From the NCBI GenBank assembly GCA_017634975.1, contig JAGBMJ010000008.1, forward strand, positions 1 through 64,000: DNA of 64,000 nucleotides. Reading direction: 5' to 3'. The position numbers and the translations under genes were made by a program. Source of the stretch: Lachnospiraceae bacterium (GTDB lineage: Bacteria > Bacillota > Clostridia > Lachnospirales > Lachnospiraceae). Shown here in pieces: positions 1 to 6,237 of this stretch; position 1 is the first letter of the stretch; every line of letters starts with the position of its first letter. Below the pieces are notes generated by a model. That model was not told where the DNA came from and searched no databases. It saw only the letters and a list, made by a program, of their open reading frames with translations.

Positions 1-20
1 AGCGGGTGCGACACTCCAAG

Positions 21-118
21 CTCCGACAGGAGCGCGACAAGGATTTCGGAGAAATCCCGATCGGAATTCGAAGAATTCCCGATAAACGGCGCGGGCTCCC
101 CCAAGCAAAGCTTGGGGG
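21..118. repeat. Cluster of four short hairpins downstream of the vanW-like gene
   Basis: Four small inverted repeats follow one another: CTCC/GGAG (21-32), GGATTTC/GAAATCC around GGA (41-57), GGAATTC/GAATTCC around GAA (63-79) and CCCCCAAGC/GCTTGGGGG around AAA (98-118). The last lies 5 nt past the vanW-like stop codon and may stabilise or end the transcript, but no T tract follows it on the minus strand, so it is not a textbook intrinsic terminator. The string of triloop hairpins resembles a REP/MITE-type palindromic element. That assignment is inference. Confidence 0.5.
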
Positions 119-123
119 CAGAA

Positions 124-972
124 TTATTTCATCGCGATCATCATCACCGTGATATCCCCGTTTGCATAGAATGACTGGATACACAGCGGATAATCGTAAA
201 CATTACGGAACCGCAGATCCAGATTCGGGCTGGCGATCGTTGCATCACGTCCCGGTGCGATGTAGCTGACCGGCAGGGAGTGCGGATGACGCTCCGTTAC
301 CGGAATGCCGGCATCCAGAAGCGCTGCATACGTCGTAGAAGATACCTGACAGATACCGCCACCGATGCCCTGTGCATGCTGATGATTCACATAAACCGTC
401 GCCATCACATAGCCGTTGGCCTGTGTACGCGGCAGGATCGTCTTGCTGTAAGAAAACTCGTGTCCCGGCATAATGATCGTATTATGGATCCGGTTCGATG
501 CCAGCTGCACGTTTTTGGCCCGTCCGATCCGGGTATTGTAATGTGTCGAAACTGCCGAAAGAAACGTCAGGGCCGGTGGATTGATCGTATCCTGCACCGT
601 TGCTCCGGTGGCCGGATCCATGATCGTCCGGATGGTCACACCATTGGGCTGGATATCGTCCCGGTAGAGAAAGCCGTCCTCTCCTACATACTGGTTGATC
701 GTCTGCTCATGATAAACACGGCCTTCCGCGCGGCCATATTCGATATAATGCTTATACAGCTGAAAACGGCTGGTTCCCATCGTCGCTGCCACATCCGGAT
801 TCCACTGCGCGTAATACACCGGATCAAAGACCGTACCGTCCGGCATCACGATCTCCACCGCATCGTCTCCCGTAGGAACTCCCGCCGCATAAACACGGGG
901 TGCCGGTACCGGGCCCCAGGTAAGCACCAGCGCCACGATCAAGATCAGCATTTTCTTCCAAAACTTTTTCAT
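124..972 (-). CDS. Exported VanW-family protein
   Basis: A 282-residue secreted or surface protein of the VanW family, whose biochemical role is unknown; the family is named after vancomycin-resistance clusters but most members are not resistance genes. Seen: a signal peptide in residues 1-30 (Lys-rich start, hydrophobic core, VYAAG cleavage region); a short module at about 50-86 ending HYIEYGRAEGR, of a type found in clostridial surface proteins; and a C-terminal VanW domain at about 125-280 with the signature GGGICQVSST at 204-213. The G5 and peptidoglycan-binding domains often joined to VanW are absent. The ATG follows an AGGAGAAAG ribosome site. A well-formed promoter (1014-1042) suggests it is transcribed alone. 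There is no glycopeptide-resistance context. Confidence 0.85.
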   Translation of the reverse strand: MKKFWKKMLILIVALVLTWGPVPAPRVYAAGVPTGDDAVEIVMPDGTVFDPVYYAQWNPDVAATMGTSRFQLYKHYIEYGRAEGRVYHEQTINQYVGEDGFLYRDDIQPNGVTIRTIMDPATGATVQDTINPPALTFLSAVSTHYNTRIGRAKNVQLASNRIHNTIIMPGHEFSYSKTILPRTQANGYVMATVYVNHQHAQGIGGGICQVSSTTYAALLDAGIPVTERHPHSLPVSYIAPGRDATIASPNLDLRFRNVYDYPLCIQSFYANGDITVMMIAMK

Positions 973-1013
973 TGCTTTCTCCTATTGTATTCTGTAAACT
1001 ATCATCACGCGTA

Positions 1014-1042
1014 ATTTTATGCCATTTTGGTACTTTCGTCAA
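1014..1042 (-). promoter_or_regulatory. Sigma-A type promoter of the vanW-like gene
   Basis: On the minus strand TTGACG (1037-1042) and TAAAAT (1014-1019) are separated by exactly 17 nt. Each hexamer matches the vegetative consensus at 5 of 6 positions. The −10 lies about 40 nt upstream of the start codon. Confidence 0.75.
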
Positions 1043-1114
1043 GCCACGCCGATCCCATAATGCTGCTGGCCGTTTTGGTCTAACAACTTCATGTTTAGTT
1101 TCAAGATAGACTAA

Positions 1115-1134
1115 AGGGGCGCCAAAGCGCCCCT
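1115..1134 (-). terminator. Probable terminator after the small gene at 1172-1429
   Basis: AGGGGCGC/GCGCCCCT forms an 8-bp GC-rich stem around a four-base loop; on the minus strand it is followed by TTTAGT. The T tract is short, so efficiency is uncertain. It separates the 85-residue gene from the vanW promoter. Confidence 0.6.
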
Positions 1135-1171
1135 CATATTTGCCCCGTGAAAACGCTCTGTAGTGCCACTG

Positions 1172-1429
1172 CTACGTCCAGTAAGGCTTCTGGTCTTTGT
1201 GCGTGAAGCCTTTGAGACGCACACGCAGATTGCCGATGATCTCCTGATAATGCGCCTTCTGCTTTGCCGTAAGTTTTCCGGCTGCGTCCAGCTCGGCGCA
1301 ATGCTGTTCGAATACGATAAACGCTTCCTGCGCCGCATCCTTATAGTTGTTGGAGATATTGCTCTCTACTTTAAAGAGCAGCTGCTCCAGTTCCGAATGC
1401 TTTGTACCGAAACGGTCGAATAACCCCAT
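1172..1429 (-). CDS. Small helical protein of unknown function
   Basis: An 85-residue protein that I do not recognise. It starts MGLFDRFGTKHSELEQLL, has no signal peptide or membrane segment, and looks largely alpha-helical with alternating charged and hydrophobic residues (for example KQKAHYQEIIGNL at about 60-72). It is likely cytosolic. Support for a real gene: a strong ribosome site (GCAGGAGGCAGGGAT before ATG), an extended −10 promoter element upstream and a hairpin terminator downstream, so it appears to be a single-gene unit between the GtrII-like gene and the vanW-like gene. It might belong to a small conserved clostridial family, but the sequence gives no function. Confidence 0.65.
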   Translation of the reverse strand: MGLFDRFGTKHSELEQLLFKVESNISNNYKDAAQEAFIVFEQHCAELDAAGKLTAKQKAHYQEIIGNLRVRLKGFTHKDQKPYWT

Positions 1430-1461
1430 ATCCCTGCCTCCTGCAATAGTACTTTAACCCA

Positions 1462-1470
1462 AGTATATCA
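1462..1470 (-). promoter_or_regulatory. Extended −10 promoter element
   Basis: The minus strand reads TGATATACT, a TGn motif joined to a good −10 hexamer (TATACT), 33 nt upstream of the ATG at 1429. The −35 region is poor, as is common for extended −10 promoters. Confidence 0.5.
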
Positions 1471-1495
1471 GAAAATGATCCTCAGAGAAAGGCAC

Positions 1496-3040
1496 CTAAT
1501 TTGTCCGGATGCCGAATTTGACCACCAGGACATCATCGATCATTTGTACGCTGCCTTCCGCCGGATAGACCGGCATCGCATCCACACGGGGATCGTCCTG
1601 CATCCTGCTCCAAACATCCTGCTCCGCCATCCTGGCCGGATTGAGCAGTACATATGTAAAATACGACTGATAGCTCCACGGATCTGTCCCGAAAGGAACG
1701 TAGTTTTTCCACATGCCTGCGATCGCACTGACGTTTTCGAAACCGGGCGCATCCTCGATCTGGATCACCGGAAGCTCTACGAAGACCACCTGTGTATTGC
1801 CGCTGCGATATCCGGGCGTCTGCTGCATGCGGTCCACGACACCGGTGAAAAAGACCATATTGGCATCGTACTCCATATTCTTTTTCAGATACAGCGTATT
1901 CGCCAGACGAACATTTCCCCACAGGATCAGAAAAGTCATCAGAACGATCACCGCCGCGGAAAGCTTTTTTGCACGGATACGGAACAACCGCCGGTTCCAC
2001 TCGATGCGGTCTGCCAGGAGCAGCAAAAACACATAGATCAGATTAAACGCAAAGTGCATCAGCTCATGGCTCATCCCACCGCTTAAGATATAGGCGACGT
2101 TCATGGCGATCGGCACCAGCAAAAGCAGCACTACCGCCAGAATCCGCTCTTTTTTCCCCACCCGGGGATTGATAAGCGTGATCACAAAACTGATCCCGCC
2201 CAGAAAAAGCAATACCACATGTATGCCTACGATCATCCAGGTCGGATAGGCGGATGCCGTTGCGACAATGCGATAGACCGTCCGCAGATAGTCTTTTCCG
2301 ATCAGTGCCGGCAATGCCGAAAGATGCAGGGATAAAAAGCCGGTCACCGAATTGTAATTATCCTCTTTCAGCTCTACCGGACTGAGCAGTAAGATTCCCT
2401 TCATCGCAAGCAGATACAGGATCCCTCCCCCGACCAGCATCACGATGGCAAGCAGCCCCCTGCGGAACACTTCCTGAAATTCCCCGCCCTTTAAAAGCCG
2501 CAGGATCAGAGAAAGCAGGATCAGTGTGATCGTTGTGGAGATATAGCTCTGGTACAATCCCAGAGAAATACAGACCGGTAACATCCCCCACAGATAACCG
2601 TGCTTGAGTTTCTTCCAGAGGAAAACCGCCAGCACGGACATCAGAAGTGCCATCATATTACTGTCCAGATCATTGATATACGTTGCTGCGGTAGCCGATA
2701 CCGTCAGGTTAGCACAGTAGATCCCGCCCAGCAGGAACATGATGATGTTCCTGTGGATATGAAAAATACGGATCGTCAGATAAACTGATCCATACAGAAA
2801 GATCAAAGATAATACGCCGATCAGCCACGGAAGATTCAGATCACCGCGGAACAAAAAACGATACGCCGGCACGAATACCCGTCCCAGCTGTATCTTCCAG
2901 TCATTTCCGTACACCGCAGCATTAAACTCCGTCAGGGAATCATGCGAAAATGTGTTATGAAAAAACACGTAGGCATGTGCTGCGAGCCCCCAGAAAAGAA
3001 CCGACACCAGGCAGACGTTCATACGCCTGCGATCCGTCAT
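1496..3040 (-). CDS. GtrII-like multi-spanning membrane glucosyltransferase
   Basis: A 514-residue integral membrane protein resembling the glucosyltransferase GtrII family, which transfers sugars from lipid carriers to surface polymers on the outer face of the membrane (family knowledge). Seen: roughly ten or more hydrophobic segments across the protein, and an early extracytoplasmic loop with the acidic string FSHDSLTEFN near residue 35, in keeping with GT-C type enzymes that use acidic residues in the first loop. The frame is open upstream to 3106, but those 22 codons are the translated terminator of tsf, so the ATG at 3038-3040 (MTDRRRMNV) is preferred; its ribosome site is weak. Substrate unknown. 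It could equally be annotated as a generic membrane protein. Confidence 0.7.
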   Translation of the reverse strand: MTDRRRMNVCLVSVLFWGLAAHAYVFFHNTFSHDSLTEFNAAVYGNDWKIQLGRVFVPAYRFLFRGDLNLPWLIGVLSLIFLYGSVYLTIRIFHIHRNIIMFLLGGIYCANLTVSATAATYINDLDSNMMALLMSVLAVFLWKKLKHGYLWGMLPVCISLGLYQSYISTTITLILLSLILRLLKGGEFQEVFRRGLLAIVMLVGGGILYLLAMKGILLLSPVELKEDNYNSVTGFLSLHLSALPALIGKDYLRTVYRIVATASAYPTWMIVGIHVVLLFLGGISFVITLINPRVGKKERILAVVLLLLVPIAMNVAYILSGGMSHELMHFAFNLIYVFLLLLADRIEWNRRLFRIRAKKLSAAVIVLMTFLILWGNVRLANTLYLKKNMEYDANMVFFTGVVDRMQQTPGYRSGNTQVVFVELPVIQIEDAPGFENVSAIAGMWKNYVPFGTDPWSYQSYFTYVLLNPARMAEQDVWSRMQDDPRVDAMPVYPAEGSVQMIDDVLVVKFGIRTN

Positions 3041-3054
3041 TAAATTTTCTTTTG

Positions 3055-3080
3055 AAAAACGGCTGCGGAAACCGCAGCCG
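3055..3080 (-). terminator. Intrinsic terminator of the rpsB-tsf operon
   Basis: A 9-bp stem (CGGCTGCGG/CCGCAGCCG, loop of three, 3060-3080) is followed on the minus strand by five T residues (3055-3059). It starts 22 nt after the tsf stop codon and ends 14 nt before the start codon of the next gene. Confidence 0.9.
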
Positions 3081-3102
3081 TCAGGTCTTTGTTGTTCTAA
3101 AC

Positions 3103-4209
3103 TCATCCGTTCATCTGCTTTGCAACTTCTTCTGCAAAGTTCTCTTCCTTCTTCTGGATACCTTCACCGGTCTCGAAACGGATCACAGACTTGATCGCAA
3201 ATGCAGTGCCGGTCTTCTTTGCAACTTCTTCCACATAAGCCTTTACGGTCTGCTTGCCATCCTCTGCCTTTACATAAACCTGATCGAAGAGGCAGATCTC
3301 TTTTACCTGCTTGGAGATACGGCCTTCTACCAGACCACCGAAGATCTTGTCTGCCAGATAAGCATCCTTGTTCTTCATAGCCTCTGCTGCCAGGGTAGCC
3401 TTTGCAGCATCAGACAGGAAGTTGAAGAGGTACTTGTTGTTCTTCTGCTCTTCGTATGCCTTGATGTCTTCCTCGCTCCACAGCTTCTCGCTGACTGCCT
3501 TCTCCAGCAACTTCTGCAGGATTGGCTTCGGCAGGGTATCCGGCTCGTTTAAGGAGCTGTCGATCACGATCTCCTTCATCTTTGCCATTGCCTCGTCGGA
3601 GATATCGCTTCTCTGTACGTACTGCGGGCTCATAGCAGCAACCTGCATTGCGATGTTCTTCATTGCCTCGCGAACCTCAGGCTTGTCATCGCCGTCTGCC
3701 TCTACGATAACAGCGATCTTACCGCCGCCGTGGATGTAGGACTCTACCAGGCCTGCGCTCTGTACTTTCTTGAAGCGGCGGATGTCCAGCTTCTCACCGA
3801 TGGTCAGCACCATGTCGTTCAGCGCTTCCTTTACGGTCTTTGCATTATCATCGATCCACTTCTCTTCCATAAAGCCGTCCATATCTGCGGAGCTGCTCTG
3901 CAGAGCCTGTGCTGCCACGCGGGATACGAACTCTTTGAACTTCTCATTCTTTGCAACAAAGTCGGTCTCGGAGTTTACCTCAACCACTGCTGCGGTCTTG
4001 CCGTCCTCAGCCTTTGCTACTGCGCAAAGACCTTCTGCTGCGATACGGCTTGCCTTCTTCTCTGCCTTCATCGCACCGGATTTCTTCAGTACTTCTACTG
4101 CCGCATCCATATCACCATCGGTCTCGGTCAGAGCCTTCTTGCACTCCATCATACCTGCACCGGACATCTCACGCAGTTCTTTTACCATTGCTGCTGTAAT
4201 TGCTGCCAT
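3103..4209 (-). CDS. tsf: Translation elongation factor Ts
   Basis: EF-Ts, the guanine nucleotide exchange factor that recycles EF-Tu from GDP to GTP in the cytosol. Seen: the UBA-like N-terminal domain (residues 1-50) with VKELREMSGAGMMECKKAL, the core motif EVNSETDFVAKN (77-88) that contacts EF-Tu, and the later VEGRISKQVKEICL segment (294-306). At 368 residues it is clearly longer than typical EF-Ts (about 280-310). The extra length is a charged helical insertion at about 224-286 in the C-terminal part. The chosen ATG has AGGAGGAA 5 nt upstream; the frame is open 15 codons further but that stretch contains the ribosome site. It is cotranscribed with rpsB, separated by a large hairpin, and ends in a strong terminator. 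Confidence 0.97.
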   Translation of the reverse strand: MAAITAAMVKELREMSGAGMMECKKALTETDGDMDAAVEVLKKSGAMKAEKKASRIAAEGLCAVAKAEDGKTAAVVEVNSETDFVAKNEKFKEFVSRVAAQALQSSSADMDGFMEEKWIDDNAKTVKEALNDMVLTIGEKLDIRRFKKVQSAGLVESYIHGGGKIAVIVEADGDDKPEVREAMKNIAMQVAAMSPQYVQRSDISDEAMAKMKEIVIDSSLNEPDTLPKPILQKLLEKAVSEKLWSEEDIKAYEEQKNNKYLFNFLSDAAKATLAAEAMKNKDAYLADKIFGGLVEGRISKQVKEICLFDQVYVKAEDGKQTVKAYVEEVAKKTGTAFAIKSVIRFETGEGIQKKEENFAEEVAKQMNG

Positions 4210-4268
4210 TTTATCTTCCTCCTGTGTTTTTTCTAAAGGCGCTGCGCGCCACATTTCTCTTTTTTAAA

Positions 4269-4301
4269 GAATGCCTGATGAACCATGTTCGTCAGGCATT
4301 C
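4269..4301 (-). other. Large intercistronic hairpin between rpsB and tsf
   Basis: GAATGCCTGA (4269-4278) pairs with TCAGGCATTC (4292-4301), and the inner bases continue pairing (GAAC/GTTC with one wobble) to give a stem of about 15 bp. On the minus strand only three T residues follow (TTTAAAAAA), so it is better seen as an attenuator or processing site than a full terminator. In Escherichia coli a partial terminator also lies between rpsB and tsf (established knowledge). Confidence 0.7.
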
Positions 4302-4325
4302 CATCAACCGTTCTTTAACTAAAGA

Positions 4326-5081
4326 TTAAACAGTGCCTTCTGCTGCCTGCTCTTCCTCTGCAGCTGCGCTCTCTGCTTCCTCAGCGGAGATATTCTCTTC
4401 GCCCTGCTTACCTTCGATGATCGCGTCTGCCATCTTGGAAACGATCAGTTTCACGGCACGGATCGCATCATCATTACCCGGGATCACGTAATCCAGCTCT
4501 TCCGGATCGCAGTTGGTATCGCAGATACCGAACAGAGTGATGCCCAGTGTCTGAGCCTCGCTGATGCAGATGTGCTCCTTCTTCGGATCTACTACGAAAA
4601 TAGCATCCGGAATACGCTGCATCTCTTTGATACCGCCCAGGTTCTTCTCCAGGCGATCCCATTCCTTCTTCAGGTTGATGACTTCCTTCTTCGGAAGCAC
4701 ATCGAAAGTACCATCCTGAGACATACGCTCGATCTCTTTCAGTCTCTTGATACGGGACTGGATGGTCTTGAAGTTGGTGAGCATACCGCCCAGCCATCTC
4801 TCATTTACATAGTACATACCGCAACGCTCTGCTTCGCTCTTGATTGCTTCCTGAGCCTGCTTCTTTGTACCAACGAAAAGTACGGTACCGCCCTGTGCTG
4901 CAATATCAGAGATTGCATTGTAAGCGTTGTCCACCATACCTACGGACTTCTGCAGATCGATGATGTAGATACCGTTACGTTCTGTGAAGATGTACGGTGC
5001 CATCTTCGGGTTCCAGCGTCTGGTCTGATGTCCGAAATGAACACCGGCTTCCAGCAACTGCTTCATAGAAATTACGCCCAT
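4326..5081 (-). CDS. rpsB: 30S ribosomal protein S2
   Basis: Ribosomal protein S2 (uS2), needed for joining S1 and completing the 30S subunit. Seen: the family start [19 protein letters not shown] with [11 protein letters not shown], the helix-turn region [17 protein letters not shown], and [13 protein letters not shown]. At 251 residues it has the usual length; the Ala/Glu-rich tail is common. The start at 5081 has GGAGGT 8 nt upstream. It heads the rpsB-tsf operon, with a clear promoter (5180-5208) and a leader hairpin that could serve autoregulation, as known for S2 in other bacteria. Lying directly after the fla/che region is the same arrangement as in Bacillus subtilis. Confidence 0.98.
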   Translation of the reverse strand: MGVISMKQLLEAGVHFGHQTRRWNPKMAPYIFTERNGIYIIDLQKSVGMVDNAYNAISDIAAQGGTVLFVGTKKQAQEAIKSEAERCGMYYVNERWLGGMLTNFKTIQSRIKRLKEIERMSQDGTFDVLPKKEVINLKKEWDRLEKNLGGIKEMQRIPDAIFVVDPKKEHICISEAQTLGITLFGICDTNCDPEELDYVIPGNDDAIRAVKLIVSKMADAIIEGKQGEENISAEEAESAAAEEEQAAEGTV

Positions 5082-5111
5082 TTTGATTTACCTCCGTCTG
5101 GGTTTGACTTC

Positions 5112-5156
5112 CGCACGGGTAAACACTCTTTGGTGTCACCTAAACGGTTCCGTGCG
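5112..5156 (-). promoter_or_regulatory. Leader hairpin of rpsB mRNA
   Basis: CGCACGG (5112-5118) and CCGTGCG (5150-5156) can pair across a 31-nt loop within the roughly 95-nt leader of rpsB. S2 autoregulation through its own leader is known in other bacteria; whether this hairpin takes part is inference. Confidence 0.4.
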
Positions 5157-5179
5157 TGCTGATTTTTTGCAACGTTAAT

Positions 5180-5208
5180 AATTTACCATAATGTCGAGCG
5201 GATTGCAA
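5180..5208 (-). promoter_or_regulatory. Sigma-A promoter of rpsB-tsf
   Basis: On the minus strand TTGCAA (5203-5208), a 17-nt spacer, then TAAATT (5180-5185) preceded by TGG, an extended −10 arrangement. It starts 9 nt beyond the stop codon of the MltG-like gene, so rpsB-tsf need not depend on the flagellar operon. Confidence 0.7.
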
Positions 5209-5216
5209 GAGATTTT

Positions 5217-6131
5217 TTAGCGGTCCGTGCGGGTAGTGATGATCTTACCGATCTCGTCGTAAGATGCTCCCGCAGGGATCACATGTACTCCTACGCAGAT
5301 CTTGCGGTCATAGCCATGGCTGCATAAGAAATCGTCCAGTTCTTTGGCCGATGTGACAACTCCCGCTTCCGCCATTCTGCGTGCTACTGTCTGGGAACCA
5401 TCTCCGGAACGGACGGTCACGGTCGCTGCTTCCGTATTGATCGCATAACCCGGCTTCGCATTGGCAGGAGCCGTTGCGGTAGTCGGCGTTGCAGTGGGAG
5501 CCGTGGTCGGTGTCGCCGTTGATTCCGGTGTCGGTGTTGCCGTCGGCTTTGGCGTGGCCGTCGGTTCCGGTGTAGGGGTAGCCGTTGGCTTCGGCGTGGC
5601 CGTCGGTTCCGGCGTAGGGGTAGCCGTTGCCTTCGGAGTCGGTGTCGCCGTCGGTTCCGGTGTAGGGGTAGCCGTTGCCTTTGGCGTGGCCGTCGGTTCC
5701 GGCGTAGGGGTATCCGTTGCCTTCGGTGTCGGTGTTGCCGTTGCTTCCGGGGTAGCAGTCACCTCAGCAGCTGCAGCAGACGGCTCCTCCGGTGTCGGAG
5801 TCTCTTTCCTATCCGCCGGTGTCGTTTCTGCTTCGGTCGGCGCATCACCGTCGGTTTCAGCCGGTGTCACATCGGCTGCTTCGGATGGTGCTGCCATTGG
5901 AGTCTCCCCGGTTTCCGACGTCGGCTGCTCCGTATCCCTCGGTGGCGCCGTGGGCTTTTCACCGGCGGAATCTGCCAGCGTCATACGTTCCACCATGCCC
6001 AGTTCCGCCGCTCTTGCCCGGATCTGCGCATCCGTCATTTCCGTATCGTTTCCGCTTCCCGAGAAATGCAGGATCAGGGCTGTCGCTGCCACACCGATCC
6101 CGATTCCCCGTACGTATGATTTCAGGTTCAT
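5217..6131 (-). CDS. MltG-like membrane-anchored protein with Pro/Thr-rich repeat linker
   Basis: A 304-residue protein in three parts. Residues 1-25 hold a single membrane anchor (VAATALILHFSG). Residues about 60-230 form a low-complexity extracellular linker of Pro, Thr, Ala and Glu with repeats of TATPTPEP. Residues about 235-300 (TVTVRSGDGSQTVARRM, YDRKICVGVHVIP, SYDEIGKII) resemble the non-catalytic LysM-like part of MltG/YceG endolytic transglycosylases as seen in short clostridial homologues. The catalytic domain is absent, so lytic activity is not expected; a cell-wall binding or scaffolding role is inference. It is the last gene before rpsB and probably belongs to the fliA-side transcript. 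A 53-bp tandem duplication covers its ribosome site. Confidence 0.7.
   Translation of the reverse strand: MNLKSYVRGIGIGVAATALILHFSGSGNDTEMTDAQIRARAAELGMVERMTLADSAGEKPTAPPRDTEQPTSETGETPMAAPSEAADVTPAETDGDAPTEAETTPADRKETPTPEEPSAAAAEVTATPEATATPTPKATDTPTPEPTATPKATATPTPEPTATPTPKATATPTPEPTATPKPTATPTPEPTATPKPTATPTPESTATPTTAPTATPTTATAPANAKPGYAINTEAATVTVRSGDGSQTVARRMAEAGVVTSAKELDDFLCSHGYDRKICVGVHVIPAGASYDEIGKIITTRTDR
5500..5750. repeat. Minisatellite coding Pro/Thr-rich repeats
   Basis: Imperfect units of about 42 bp (with related 48-bp units) encode peptides of the form TATPKPTATPTPEP, at least four times in a row with point changes. In-frame unit lengths allow the linker to grow or shrink by slipped-strand events without breaking the protein. 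It is coding sequence, not an intergenic repeat. Confidence 0.8.
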
Positions 6132-6234
6132 GAATGTTTGTCCTTTATTTGTATTTCAAATTTTAAACTACGATTGGCTCACATGAATGTCTGTCCTTTA
6201 TTTGTATTTCAAATTTTAAACTACGATCGGCTCA
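6129..6234. repeat. 53-bp tandem duplication carrying a ribosome site
   Basis: 6129-6181 and 6182-6234 are direct copies differing at two positions (6137/6190 and the ATTGG/ATCGG step near each end). Each copy carries on the minus strand AAAGGAC and an ATG nine bases later. In the downstream copy this ATG opens the MltG-like gene; in the upstream copy it is followed at once by TGA. The copies fill the whole gap between the two genes. Confidence 0.9.
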
Positions 6235-6237
6235 CCT

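Noticed and set aside
124-972. Glycopeptide resistance determinant, because of VanW similarity
   Set aside because: No vanR/S, vanH/A/X or ligase genes are nearby; stand-alone VanW-family proteins are common in Clostridia and not tied to resistance.
3041-3106. 22-codon longer start of the GtrII-like gene
   Set aside because: Those codons coincide with the tsf terminator stem and T tract, and no membrane-protein feature is gained.
5500-5750. CRISPR-like regular repeats
   Set aside because: The units are continuous, in frame and coding (Pro/Thr linker), with no unique spacers and no cas genes in the window.
5461-6186. Plus-strand open frame of 241 codons rich in Val/Gly/Ala
   Set aside because: It is the antisense shadow of the Pro/Thr-rich repeat of the MltG-like gene, with no ribosome site or promoter, and its composition simply mirrors the repeat.
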